DNA from: Acidobacteriaceae bacterium | GTDB lineage: Bacteria > Acidobacteriota > Terriglobia > Terriglobales > Acidobacteriaceae | Direction of reading: 5' to 3' | Length of the DNA: 64,000 bases | Assembly (NCBI GenBank): GCA_030041435.1 | Contig: JASHNW010000050.1 | Span: forward strand, 124,001-188,000 | Part shown: piece after piece, positions 27,396 through 36,154 of the stretch | How the letters are laid out: each line of letters starts with the position of its first letter | How positions within the stretch are numbered: the first letter of the stretch is position 1 | The notes under the pieces: model-generated | Seen by the model: only the letters and a program-made list of their open reading frames with translations | What the model was told of the DNA's origin: nothing | Database searches by the model: none | Program-made: the position numbers and the translations under genes

Positions 27396-28469
27396 ATGAT
27401 GCGTCGAGCCGTACTCCCTCTTATGCTGTTCATCGTTGCGGGAAGCGCCTGCGCGCAACAGAGTGTGCCGGCGCCGGCGCTCGAGCCCCGTCCGACCGCA
27501 CAAACCGGGGCCGTGCCTCTGGATGTGGTGGTAACGGATAAAGCGGGGCATCCGATTCCGGGATTGCAGGAGAGCGATTTCACGCTGCTCGACAACGGGC
27601 ACCCGACGCAAATCAAGTCGTTTGAAGCCATCGCAGCGCCGGCAACCGCCACGCCGTCGACGACTCCGACCCAGGCGATGCTGGTGATCGATGAGGTGAA
27701 CACATCGTTCATCGCGGTGAGCGTCGAACGGACCCAGCTGCACAATTTTCTGACGCAAAACCAGGGGCATCTGCCGCTGCCGGTGAGCATTGCTATGGTG
27801 ACCGACACCGGCGTCCAGCTGCTGAATCAGCCGAGCACGGACGGAAATGCGCTGGATGCGCAATTGCGCCAGGAGCAGAGCACGCTGCGCTCGATTCCGC
27901 GCTCGGCGGGGTTTTACGGGGGCACGGATCGGCTGCAGATCTCGCTGCAATCGCTGAACCGCATCGTGGGATCCCTGGCCACGCTGGAGGGACGCAAGCT
28001 GCTGGTATGGATCAGCCAGGGATGGTGGACGTTCAACAACCCGAATGTCATGGTGACGGAGCCGGAGCGGCGCACATTCTTTTCGGCAGTTGTGAGCTTC
28101 TCGGACGCGCTGCAGCGCGGACAAATCACTCTGTATGCAGTGAATCCGGAGGGCACGGAGGATGCCGGCAACTTCAGCAATTTCGAATGGCAGAATTTTC
28201 TGAAGCCGGTACTGTCGGCAAAGAAAGCCGATCCGGGCGACCTGGCGCTGCAGGTGCTGGCGACGCACAGCGGGGGGCTGGTTTTGTTCGGCAGCAACGA
28301 CATCGCCAGCGAGCTGGTGAAGTGTGTGGCAGACGGAACGGCCTGGTACCGGCTGACCTTCGATCCCGAGCAGGCCGAGGCGCCGGAGACGTGGCATTCG
28401 CTCGAGGTGAAGCTGGACAAGCCGGGACTAAAAGTGCGCACCAGCAACGGATACTATGCGGAGCGGTGA
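27396..28469 (+). CDS. VWFA-related acidobacterial secreted protein (TIGR03436 type), copy 1
   Basis: A 357-residue exported protein with signal peptide RRAVLPLMLFIVAGSACA. LDVVVTDKAGHPIPGLQESD is the hallmark of the family, followed by FTLLDNG and a VWA-like fold: MLVIDEVNTSF in place of a classic MIDAS DxSxS, GRKLLVWISQGWWTF, and a C-terminal YRLTFDPEQ and LKVRTSNGYYAER. The RBS GGAGG at 27386-27390 fixes the start. The protein probably acts outside the cytoplasm; no partner is known. A tandem homologue follows with overlapping ends. Confidence 0.88.
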   Translation: MMRRAVLPLMLFIVAGSACAQQSVPAPALEPRPTAQTGAVPLDVVVTDKAGHPIPGLQESDFTLLDNGHPTQIKSFEAIAAPATATPSTTPTQAMLVIDEVNTSFIAVSVERTQLHNFLTQNQGHLPLPVSIAMVTDTGVQLLNQPSTDGNALDAQLRQEQSTLRSIPRSAGFYGGTDRLQISLQSLNRIVGSLATLEGRKLLVWISQGWWTFNNPNVMVTEPERRTFFSAVVSFSDALQRGQITLYAVNPEGTEDAGNFSNFEWQNFLKPVLSAKKADPGDLALQVLATHSGGLVLFGSNDIASELVKCVADGTAWYRLTFDPEQAEAPETWHSLEVKLDKPGLKVRTSNGYYAER

Positions 28470-28485
28470 GAGCCGGGGCGAGCGA
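28445..28485 (+). repeat. 41-bp direct repeat at gene junction, copy 1
   Basis: The 3' end of VWFA copy 1 and the following junction (28445-28485) recur at 29577-29617 after VWFA copy 2 with 40 of 41 bases identical. The shared core is TACTATGCGGAGCGGTGAGA, which carries the stop codon. The spacing of 1132 bases is close to one gene length, as expected from tandem duplication. Confidence 0.75.
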
Positions 28486-29601
28486 ATATTGGGGCGGGGT
28501 GTGGGCGCATCGGGAAGCAGGCAAGATAACGCAGCAAAACTAAAGCTGTGCGCGGGGCCGTTGCTGGCGCTCCTGTGCATTGGCGTCGCGGCGGCCCAGA
28601 AGCATCTGGCCATTCCGCAGACGAGCGTCGCGGCGGTGCCGGCCGCGACCGGTCCGATCGTCCTGGATGTGGAGGTGACGGACAAGGCGGGAAATCCGGT
28701 GGCGGGGCTACGGACGAGCGATTTCAGCGTGTTCGATGGCCGGAAACCGGCGCCGATTGTTTTCTTTTACGCACACGAGAATTCTCCGGCGCAGCCGGAC
28801 GCGGACTCGGCCATTCTTCTCATCGACGACGTCAACGTGGACTTCAACTCGGTCAGCCAGGAGCGGTCACAGATCGAGGCCTTTCTGCGCAGTGGCCAGG
28901 GGCATCTGCCCGTGCCGGTTTCCATCGTGCTGGTGACGGAGACGCGCATGGAGCAACTGGTCGCGCCATCCCGGGACGGCAATCTGCTGGCGGCAGAGTT
29001 CGATCACTGGAATGGGGGACTGCGTCGGATCCCCGAGGCGGCGGATTGGGGCGACATGGAACGATGGCAGTCCTGCATGGGCGCGCTCGATAAAGTGACA
29101 ACGTTTCTGGCGCGGCGAGCGGGCCGCAAACAGCTGATCTGGGTCAGCCCAGGCTGGGAGTTGTTCTACTCGGCGAATATGATCACGACCGAAGCGCAGC
29201 AAAAATGGCTGATGCAGCAAATTGTCGGTTACTCGGACAGGTTGCGGCAGGAGCAGATCGTCGTCGACATGGTCGACCCGCTGGGAACACAGGACGAGGC
29301 TGGCATGATGGCGTCGCAGTGGCAGAGCCTGCTGAAGCCGGTCAGGAAATGGAACGATGCGTATCCGGGCGATCTGGGATTGCAGGTGCTGGCCACCCAG
29401 AGCGGAGGCCAGGTGCTGTATGCGAGCAATGATGTGGCCGAGGAGCTGGGAAAATGTCTGCAGGACGCCTCCGCCTGGTACACGCTTGACATTGCGCGGC
29501 AGACAACCACGGAAGCGGATACCTGGCATGAAGTGCAGGTGAAGGCAAATCGGCCGAACCTGGTGGTGCGGACGCGCAACGGCTACTATGCGGAGCGGTG
29601 A
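28456..29601 (+). CDS. VWFA-related acidobacterial secreted protein (TIGR03436 type), copy 2
   Basis: A 381-residue homologue of the preceding gene: LDVEVTDKAGNPVAGLRTSD, FSVFDGRKP, ILLIDDVNVDFNSVSQERSQ, RKQLIWVSPGWELFY and RPNLVVRTRNGYYAER. The signal peptide core LCAGPLLALLCIGVAAA starts near residue 31, which is late; GTG 28501 would give a more usual leader and is an alternative start. The ATG at 28456 overlaps the end of copy 1. The two genes are clear tandem duplicates that have diverged. Confidence 0.87.
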   Translation: MRSGESRGERILGRGVGASGSRQDNAAKLKLCAGPLLALLCIGVAAAQKHLAIPQTSVAAVPAATGPIVLDVEVTDKAGNPVAGLRTSDFSVFDGRKPAPIVFFYAHENSPAQPDADSAILLIDDVNVDFNSVSQERSQIEAFLRSGQGHLPVPVSIVLVTETRMEQLVAPSRDGNLLAAEFDHWNGGLRRIPEAADWGDMERWQSCMGALDKVTTFLARRAGRKQLIWVSPGWELFYSANMITTEAQQKWLMQQIVGYSDRLRQEQIVVDMVDPLGTQDEAGMMASQWQSLLKPVRKWNDAYPGDLGLQVLATQSGGQVLYASNDVAEELGKCLQDASAWYTLDIARQTTTEADTWHEVQVKANRPNLVVRTRNGYYAER

Positions 29602-29617
29602 GAGCCGGGGCGAGCGA
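29577..29617 (+). repeat. 41-bp direct repeat at gene junction, copy 2
   Basis: This is the second copy of the repeat described at 28445-28485, with one substitution. It holds the stop of VWFA copy 2 and the GTG at 29598 that opens the next reading frame. Because this GTG lies within duplicated sequence, it may not be the native start of the methyltransferase gene. Confidence 0.75.
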
Positions 29618-30542
29618 GGTGGGCGAAGGCGAATCGAAGCGGGCAGCGGACACCGATCGAATTTACGATAAGGAAATGATCGAGGGACGCCGCAGCGCAA
29701 CGGCGGAGCGGGTGGCGATGCGGCGCGCCGCGCATCAACTTTACGACGAGCCGGTGGTTTTCGAGGATCCGCTGGCGCTGACGATTCTGAGCGACGAGGC
29801 GGCAGCGCAGGTGCGCACGGGCGCAGAACAGGAAAACCAAAATCTGTGGGCGCGCGGGCTGCGCGCATTTATGGCGGTGCGGAGCCGGTTTGCGGAAGAG
29901 GAGCTGGCGGAGGCCGTGGCGCGGGGCGTGCGGCAGTACGTGGTGCTGGGCGCAGGGCTGGACACGTTCGCGTACCGGAATCCATTCGCGGAGCTGCGCG
30001 TTTTCGAAGTGGATTTTCCGCATACGCAGGCGTGGAAGCACCAGCGGCTGGCGCACGGGGGCATTGCGATTCCGGAATCGGTGCGCTATGCGGCGGTCGA
30101 TTTCGAGCGGCATTCGCTCGCCGATGGCCTGGCCGAGGCGGGATTCCGGCGCGAGGAGCCGGCGTTTTTCTCGTGGCTGGGTGTGGTGCCGTATCTGACG
30201 CGACCGGCGGCTTTCGCCACGCTGCAGTTCATTGCGGGGATGCCGCAGAGGAGCGGGGTGGTCTTCGACTACGCGATTCCGCGGGAGATGATGGGCGAGC
30301 GGGAGCGGGACGCGTTCGATATGCTGGCGGCACGGGTGGCGCGGGCCGGGGAGCCATTCCGGCTGTTCTTCAAGCCGCAGGAACTCGAGGCGGAACTGCG
30401 GGGGATGGGCTTTCGGGCGGTCGAGGATTTGGGCGCGGGAGAAATCCGGCAGCGCTGGTTCGGCGGGGATCGGTGCGGCGCGGATGGGCAGGAGCAGCGT
30501 CTGCACGGGCGGTCGGGCCGGTTGTTGTGCGCGTGGGTGTAG
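29598..30542 (+). CDS. Class I SAM-dependent methyltransferase, TIGR00027/LCMT-like
   Basis: A protein of up to 314 residues. SATAERVAMRRAAHQLYDEP, FEDPLALTIL, VARGVRQYVVLGAGLDTFAY and FEVDFPHTQAWKHQRL match the leucine-carboxyl-methyltransferase-like family often annotated TIGR00027. These are O-methyltransferases, many acting on polyketides or unknown acids. GTG 29598 lies in the duplicated junction; ATG 29676 gives a protein that begins just before the conserved region and may be the real start. The substrate is unknown. Confidence 0.8.
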   Translation: MRAGASEVGEGESKRAADTDRIYDKEMIEGRRSATAERVAMRRAAHQLYDEPVVFEDPLALTILSDEAAAQVRTGAEQENQNLWARGLRAFMAVRSRFAEEELAEAVARGVRQYVVLGAGLDTFAYRNPFAELRVFEVDFPHTQAWKHQRLAHGGIAIPESVRYAAVDFERHSLADGLAEAGFRREEPAFFSWLGVVPYLTRPAAFATLQFIAGMPQRSGVVFDYAIPREMMGERERDAFDMLAARVARAGEPFRLFFKPQELEAELRGMGFRAVEDLGAGEIRQRWFGGDRCGADGQEQRLHGRSGRLLCAWV

Positions 30543-30565
30543 CCCGGGGCCGATCCCGCAGGGAG

Positions 30566-31294
30566 TCACCAGACAAACGGAATCAGGCGCCAGCGCGTGA
30601 CGGCGGCGAAGTCCTGATAGCCCGGCAGTTCGCGCTGCAGCGTGCGGTCTTCGAGAGCGGTGCGCAGAATGAGGAGAGCCGCCATGACGGCTGCAAGGAC
30701 GAGCGCCCAGAGCGAGCCCAGCGTTAAGGCAACCGAGATGCACATCAGGATCATGCCGACGTACATGGGATGGCGCACGAAGCGATAGGGGCCGGAGCGA
30801 ACCACCTGCTGACCACGGTCGGACTGAATGCGGACAGACGATTCGGCCCAGGGGTTGACGACCAGCGGCCAGGCGATGAGCGCGACGCTGCAGAAGAAGA
30901 GAGCCAGGGCGGGATACAGGGTCCAGAAGGGCATCGACGACCAGTGAAACCGGACAACATCGAGTCCGGCGACCGCGGGTTGCGCGATAGTGAGAGGCAG
31001 ATAGATGGCCAGGATGACGCTATCGAACGTTTTCGTGCCGGGGCGGTTCCATTTGGAGCGCGCGGGGATGAGCGTGGGATTGCGGCGATGGACCACGAAG
31101 CCGACGGCCAGCATGGTGAGGGCATAGGCGACAGCCCAGATCCAGCCGCGGAGCCAGCGGATGCGGCCTGCGGAAGCGAACAGCAGAGCGACCCAGAACG
31201 CCATAAAGGCCAGGCCCTGGAGGAGCCGGGGGTATGCGGAATCTCTGCTCTTTGCGCTTTCGAGCGATGTTTGCAGATTGACGGTTTGAGGCAT
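30566..31294 (-). CDS. Isoprenylcysteine carboxyl methyltransferase-like membrane protein
   Basis: A 242-residue membrane protein with about six hydrophobic segments. The cofactor-binding block SGPYRFVRHPMYVGMILM is characteristic of the ICMT/PEMT family, and DRTLQRELPGYQDFA follows it. In bacteria such enzymes methylate lipids or small carboxylates; the substrate here is not known. The start at 31294 has GGAGG eight bases upstream. It is convergent with the preceding methyltransferase. Confidence 0.82.
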   Translation of the reverse strand: MPQTVNLQTSLESAKSRDSAYPRLLQGLAFMAFWVALLFASAGRIRWLRGWIWAVAYALTMLAVGFVVHRRNPTLIPARSKWNRPGTKTFDSVILAIYLPLTIAQPAVAGLDVVRFHWSSMPFWTLYPALALFFCSVALIAWPLVVNPWAESSVRIQSDRGQQVVRSGPYRFVRHPMYVGMILMCISVALTLGSLWALVLAAVMAALLILRTALEDRTLQRELPGYQDFAAVTRWRLIPFVW

Positions 31295-31435
31295 GGGAGG
31301 ACACCTCCGCTGTGACGGTGCAGGCCGTGGGGCGCGAGGGAAAAGGGCGCGGCTCCGCATCACTCGATGCATAGCCTGGAAGGCGGTTGATTGTCAGTGA
31401 CGGCCGATACGCAGGCCGGCGGCCGCGGGCACCGA

Positions 31436-32374
31436 TCACATATTGGTGTGGCCGGCGCGCATTTCCTCGTTGAAGCTGGGACGCGTGACGGCGAGCGCGG
31501 CATTGAGTTTTGCGCGATACAGGTCGGCGTGGCTGAGAAGGGTTGGGGTGGAGGCGGCGTATTCGCCGTCGAGAGAGAGCAGGCCCTGGCGGGAGAGATC
31601 GGCGGCCATGCGGGCCAGCTCTTCGGCGGTGGTGTTCAGGTACTGTGCGTCGCGTGGGTCGGCGATCCAGACGGGCTGACCGGCGCCGAGGACGCCGGAG
31701 AGCCAGTAGACCTTGAGGGCGAGGAAGTCCATGCGGCTCTTGTCGTCGGTATCGGTGAAGAAAAACTTTTTCTGCCAGCGGCTGTAGTAGCGGGTGGTGA
31801 CGGGGACGGGCTGGCGGTTGCCGCTTTTGAGCAGCTCAAGCTGGCCGCGATCCAGAGTCTTGCGGACGGCGTTGTAGATGAAGGTCTCGGCGTAGGGCTG
31901 CTCGGGGGCGGGGACGATCTCGGCGAAGGTGACGGTCATGCTGGCGGAGACGAGCGCGTGGAGCGGGGAGCCGGCTCCATCTTCAAGATGCAGGGTGCCG
32001 TGGACGATCCAGGTGTCAGCTCCGGAGGTGGAGCGGTGAAACGGCCAGCCGAACTGGCTGAAGCTGACGGGCAGACCGGCAAGGGTGACATAGGCGTCGG
32101 GGCGCGGGTTGCGGAGGCGATGCGCGGCTTCGCGCAGGTGGGAGATCATTTCCGGCAGCAGCTCGGACTTGTTGAAGTCGAAGGCTTCGCTCAGCTCGAG
32201 GAGGAGAGTGCGCTCGGGCGGTGCGCCGGGCGACTTGGCGAGGCTGAAGCGGGTTGTGGGATGGCCTTTGAAGTCCTTGCCGGAGTCCGTGGAAAGGACA
32301 GTGAGGCCCGCCTGCTGCACGGCGGAGTGCAGATTGTCGATGAGATGAGAAGGCAAGGGAGTAGTCGCGTCCAT
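31436..32374 (-). CDS. Conserved hypothetical protein
   Basis: A 312-residue soluble protein without signal peptide. Sequence is well composed for a real gene, with segments such as FSLAKSPGAPPERTLLLELS, SFSQFGWPFHRSTSGADTW and RYYSRWQKKFFFTDTDD. No family was recognised. It is 141 bases upstream of the ICMT-like gene and could share its transcript. Confidence 0.6.
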   Translation of the reverse strand: MDATTPLPSHLIDNLHSAVQQAGLTVLSTDSGKDFKGHPTTRFSLAKSPGAPPERTLLLELSEAFDFNKSELLPEMISHLREAAHRLRNPRPDAYVTLAGLPVSFSQFGWPFHRSTSGADTWIVHGTLHLEDGAGSPLHALVSASMTVTFAEIVPAPEQPYAETFIYNAVRKTLDRGQLELLKSGNRQPVPVTTRYYSRWQKKFFFTDTDDKSRMDFLALKVYWLSGVLGAGQPVWIADPRDAQYLNTTAEELARMAADLSRQGLLSLDGEYAASTPTLLSHADLYRAKLNAALAVTRPSFNEEMRAGHTNM

Positions 32375-32711
32375 GATGGTTTACGGTTCCTTTCATTGTA
32401 ACGAGAGGCGCGCATTCGGGGGGCCCGGGGCGATGATGTGGCGAAGAGGGAAGGGGCTATGACCCGAAAGAGGGACGTCGGCTTTCATTACTTATGTAAT
32501 GATTGGGCCAGTTCTGCCGGGTTCTACATGATGGTGTCTCTTTCCGGGGCATCCGCCGGCGTAGCGAACGCTGCGCGGGTTGGCTGCGAGGGTTTTTTAA
32601 GCCGGGAGAGCGCCTGCGAGAACGAAAGCGGACGGAAACTGAAACTCCGGCGGGCGGAGTCCGTCTAGTCTGCTTCACGATAGATTCCCGGAGGAAGATG
32701 GAGGATCTTCC
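32375..32711. other. Intergenic region with a palindrome
   Basis: No convincing gene lies between the divergent genes. A perfect dyad TCATTAC-TTAT-GTAATGA is at 32485-32502 in an AT-richer patch, a plausible operator or promoter element. A run of six T follows a G-rich stretch near 32594-32600 but has no stable stem in front. GGAGGA at 32700-32705 is the RBS of the next gene. Confidence 0.4.
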
Positions 32712-32966
32712 GTGCAATCGGTACGTCGTATTGCTTTGGCAGTATTTGCCACGGTCGAATTGTTTGCGCTGCTGGCAGCTTTAGCGAAGCCCGCTTACGG
32801 CTATGTGGATCCCGGGTCGGGACTGCTGGCCATGCAGGTGGGCGGATCGATGCTGGTCGGGGCATTGTTCATCCTGCGCTCCAAAATCCGTAAACTTCTC
32901 CGTTTGTCTCCACCGGCAAATGTTCCCAAAGCTGAGGCCGAAGAGAGCGCAAAAGCCAGGAATTAA
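32712..32966 (+). CDS. Small membrane protein with VDPGSG motif
   Basis: An 84-residue protein with two hydrophobic segments: an N-terminal signal-like helix (IALAVFATVELFALLAALA) and a second (LLAMQVGGSMLVGALFIL) after the motif GYVDPGSG. A basic, charged tail follows. Similar small VDPGSG proteins occur beside sulfatase-like and polysaccharide genes in other bacteria. The GTG start is well supported by GGAGGA at 32700-32705. Its stop overlaps the next start (TAATG), so the genes are coupled. The role is unknown. Confidence 0.75.
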   Translation: MQSVRRIALAVFATVELFALLAALAKPAYGYVDPGSGLLAMQVGGSMLVGALFILRSKIRKLLRLSPPANVPKAEAEESAKARN

Positions 32967-34345
32967 TGGCAGCCGGGGAACTGCAGCTCGAAACATTTCG
33001 CGATCCGGCCGGATCCCTGCGGATTGCAGGAGAGCGGGCAGTGCGGCGCGTGCGGACGGGGAACGCCGCGGGGGCACTCGCGTTCCTGCAGTCTCCGCTG
33101 GCGCTAGACTGGATGCGGCAGGGCCGGCTGATCGAGACGCGCTTTGTCTCCGGGGCGGACGGCGAGGTGACGCTGGAGCATCCGCGGGTTTTCTTTCCTT
33201 CTTATCCCTGGGAGTGGCCGCCGGCCGCCTGGAGGTCGGCAGCAGAGCTGACGCTTGATCTGTGCGAGGCGTTGCTGGAGCGCGGACTGATTCTGAAAGA
33301 CGCGACCCCGCTGAATGTGCTTTTCCGGGGGACGCAGCCGGTGTTTGTGGATGTGCTGTCGGTGGATGCGCGCGACCCGGAGAGCCCGCTGTGGCTGGCA
33401 TACGGGCAATTCGTGCGGACGTTTTTGCTGCCGCTGGCGGCATACAAGTATCTCGGCTGGCCGCTGTCGGCGACCATCCAGAAGCGCGACGGGTACGAGC
33501 CCGCCGACCTGGCGCCTCATCTGAGCGTTTGGCAACGCGGGCGCGAGCCGTTCCGCTCGCTGGTGACGCTGCCGCTGATGCTCGAAAGGAACGGAAGCCA
33601 CAGCGCGCAGACCGCAGCAAAGGTGCGGCAGAGGCCGGATGTAGCGCTGGCGGTGCTGCGGAGGAATCTCGCCGGGCTGCGGCGGTATCTGCGGCGGCTC
33701 GAGCCGAAACGCAGAACCTCGCAGTGGAGCGGCTATGCGGAGAGAGCGGATCACTACCGGGCCGACGATCTGCTGCTGAAGCAGCGGTTTGTGCGCAACG
33801 CGGTAGCGGCTGCGCAGCCGAAGCATGTGCTGGACCTGGGCGCGAACACGGGCGTCTATTCACGGTTTGCGGCAGAGTGCGGAGCCGATGTGGCTGCCTG
33901 GGATACGGATGTGGCGGCGACGGAAGAGAACTGGCGCGAGTCGCGCCGCCTGGACGCAGCGGTGATGCCGCTGGTGGCAAATGCTGCGCGTCCCACGCCC
34001 GCGGTGGGCTGGCGCAACGCGGAGAGCCTGGCGCTGCTGGATCGGGCGCGCGGGCGCTTCGACTGCGTGATGATGCTGGGGCTGATTCACCACCTGCTGC
34101 TCTCGGAGCAGATTCCGCTGTGCGAAATTGCCAGGCTGCTGCGGGAGCTGACCACGAACTGGGCGATTGTGGAGTGGGTGCCGGCGACGGATCCGCGGTT
34201 TGTGGATCTGATGCGCGGTCGCGACGCGCTGTATAGTCATCTGGACGAGGCTCAATTTGGCGCAGCGATCGAAAAGCACTTCACCGTGATGCTGCGCGAC
34301 GCATTGCCCAACGGCCGGGTCATGTTTCTGCTGCAAGCCAGGTAA
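32966..34345 (+). CDS. SAM-dependent methyltransferase with kinase-like N-terminal domain
   Basis: A 459-residue fusion. The N-terminal half contains LILKDATPLNVLF, then PVFVDVLSVD, which resembles the catalytic loop and metal-binding segment of aminoglycoside-phosphotransferase-like kinases, though the catalytic Asp is shifted or altered. The C-terminal half, from about residue 285, is a class I methyltransferase: HVLDLGANTGVYSRFAAECG is motif I and FDCVMMLGLIHHLL motif IV. The ATG overlaps the preceding stop by one base and a sulfatase-like gene follows after six bases. Methylation of a glycan or lipid-linked sugar is plausible but inferred. Confidence 0.8.
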   Translation: MAAGELQLETFRDPAGSLRIAGERAVRRVRTGNAAGALAFLQSPLALDWMRQGRLIETRFVSGADGEVTLEHPRVFFPSYPWEWPPAAWRSAAELTLDLCEALLERGLILKDATPLNVLFRGTQPVFVDVLSVDARDPESPLWLAYGQFVRTFLLPLAAYKYLGWPLSATIQKRDGYEPADLAPHLSVWQRGREPFRSLVTLPLMLERNGSHSAQTAAKVRQRPDVALAVLRRNLAGLRRYLRRLEPKRRTSQWSGYAERADHYRADDLLLKQRFVRNAVAAAQPKHVLDLGANTGVYSRFAAECGADVAAWDTDVAATEENWRESRRLDAAVMPLVANAARPTPAVGWRNAESLALLDRARGRFDCVMMLGLIHHLLLSEQIPLCEIARLLRELTTNWAIVEWVPATDPRFVDLMRGRDALYSHLDEAQFGAAIEKHFTVMLRDALPNGRVMFLLQAR

Positions 34346-34351
34346 GAAAAG

Positions 34352-35944
34352 TTGATAGAGCCCGACTCCGCAAGCCCGACACCGCGCACATCCTGGAAGC
34401 GTTGCTGGCTGGAGGGCGCAGGCGCCGCGATGCTGATGGCGCCAGGGCTGATCTGGAGCGAGCTCTCCCCAACCCACATCGATGCCTATCACCGGCTGCT
34501 GCCGCTGACGACGGTCGACCGGGCTCTGGCTGTCGATCTGGTTCTGCTCTCGCTGTTCGGGATGGTGATGGTGCGCGGGCTGGAGTCGGTGACGAGACGA
34601 CGCACCTGGGACAGCCCGAACGGGAAGAGGAGCCTGCGGCCCCTTTTGTGGGCGATATGGCTGGGCTATCTGGCGGCAAGCGGCGCCGGCGAGCTTATGT
34701 TCTCCCAGATCTTTACCTGGAAGTACCTTTCCGTTCCGGCTGTATTTTTTCTCGCGGCTGAGCTGCTCTTCGCAGCCTGGATTGTTTCGCCGCGAAGATA
34801 TTCCCAGGCGATTCGATTTCTGCGTTTGGGTCTGCAACTGCTGGGCTTCTGTATCTTCTGGATGGTCGCCGATCTGGCAGGAATGAGCCTTGCGCATCAA
34901 CCATACGACCGGGTGAGCTTTGAGAAAACTCTGCCGGCCCGCCCAGGTCCGCATCGGCGCATCGTGTGGCTGCTGTTCGACGAAATGTCGTACTACCAGG
35001 TTTTTGACCATCGCTGGCCGGGCTTGAAGATGCCCGAATTCGACAAGCTGCGCGAGGGGGCCGTCACCTTCTCCGATGTACAGCCGGATGGAGCGTTTTC
35101 AGAAGATGTTATTCCGTCGCTCTTTCTGGCCCGGGTCGTCACGACCTCGCAGGCAACGCGGGAGGGGTGGATGATCTATCGGACCGCCGGACATGCCCCG
35201 TGGCAACCGTTCAACGGAAACCGGACACTGTTTGCCGATGCAGAGCGCGAGGGGTGGACGACGGGAGTGAGCGGCTGGTACAACCCGTACTGTCGGCTGA
35301 TGGCGGCGCAACTGGACTGGTGCCGGATGGAACTTCTGTCACTGCCGGATGGCTTCTCGCGCGATCAGAGCACAATGGCAAACGCCGTCATGCCACTGGC
35401 GGCAAAATGGATGTTCCGCGGCAGCACCACCGATGCACCAAAGGCGACCGCCAATCCGCTGGACAACATGGTTCTGATGCAGCCCGACGATGCTCTGATC
35501 GGGGACCTGCAGATCGATCTGTGCTTTATTCATCTGCCCATTCCGCATCCTCCCGGGCATTACGACCGGAAGACGGGGCAGATACGGCAGGGGGGCGGCT
35601 ACATCGACAATCTCGCGCTGTCGGACCGGGTTCTGGGGCGGATGCTGGACGATATCGCGAAGAGCGGAGCTGCGGACCGGACCACGCTGATCGTGTCGTC
35701 CGATCACAGCTGGAGGGTGTGGCTGTGGCGTCACGCCTTCGGATGGACGGATGAAGATGAGGCGGCGTCGGAGCACGGATACTTCGATCCGCGGCCCATG
35801 CTGATGGTGCGGTTTCCCGGGGAAGCAGAATCCATTACCATCAGCCGCCCGGCGCCGCTGATCGGCATGCACGACCTGGTGGAGCGGCTGATGTCGGGAC
35901 AGATCGAAAACGCGCAGCAACTGGAGGGGTGGGCAACGCATTAG
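34352..35944 (+). CDS. Sulfatase-like membrane hydrolase (alkaline phosphatase superfamily)
   Basis: A 530-residue protein with four or five N-terminal membrane helices (to about residue 190) and an extracytoplasmic domain. RIVWLLFDEMSYYQVF gives the first metal-binding Asp/Glu region, LCFIHLPIPHPPGHYD and TTLIVSSDHSWR the later metal ligands of the sulfatase/phosphoglycerol-transferase fold. No Cys/Ser sulfatase signature (CxPSR) was found, so it is more likely a phosphotransferase or phosphatase than a true sulfatase. TTG 34352 is the start, six bases after the preceding stop; it closes the three-gene operon. Confidence 0.8.
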   Translation: MIEPDSASPTPRTSWKRCWLEGAGAAMLMAPGLIWSELSPTHIDAYHRLLPLTTVDRALAVDLVLLSLFGMVMVRGLESVTRRRTWDSPNGKRSLRPLLWAIWLGYLAASGAGELMFSQIFTWKYLSVPAVFFLAAELLFAAWIVSPRRYSQAIRFLRLGLQLLGFCIFWMVADLAGMSLAHQPYDRVSFEKTLPARPGPHRRIVWLLFDEMSYYQVFDHRWPGLKMPEFDKLREGAVTFSDVQPDGAFSEDVIPSLFLARVVTTSQATREGWMIYRTAGHAPWQPFNGNRTLFADAEREGWTTGVSGWYNPYCRLMAAQLDWCRMELLSLPDGFSRDQSTMANAVMPLAAKWMFRGSTTDAPKATANPLDNMVLMQPDDALIGDLQIDLCFIHLPIPHPPGHYDRKTGQIRQGGGYIDNLALSDRVLGRMLDDIAKSGAADRTTLIVSSDHSWRVWLWRHAFGWTDEDEAASEHGYFDPRPMLMVRFPGEAESITISRPAPLIGMHDLVERLMSGQIENAQQLEGWATH

Positions 35945-36154
35945 AGCGGCCAGAAGCTGGCTCACTTATTTCCTTGCCGCTTCGATGGCGGGTCGCCCTC
36001 GTGCATTTCCTGCTTCTCGCGGTTTATGAGACTGCTTCCAGAGCTCCCGACGTGGTTTACTGATAAGGAACCCAGCTGCGAGGCTTCCGGCCGGAAGACC
36101 GGGAAGGCCCGCCAGACCGCAACTTTATTTTCTGAAAGGCCGTCAATCACTGGA

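Noticed and set aside
34352-35944. True sulfatase assignment
   Set aside because: The general fold fits, but the Cys/Ser-x-Pro-x-Arg sulfatase signature was not found, so only a sulfatase-like hydrolase is claimed.
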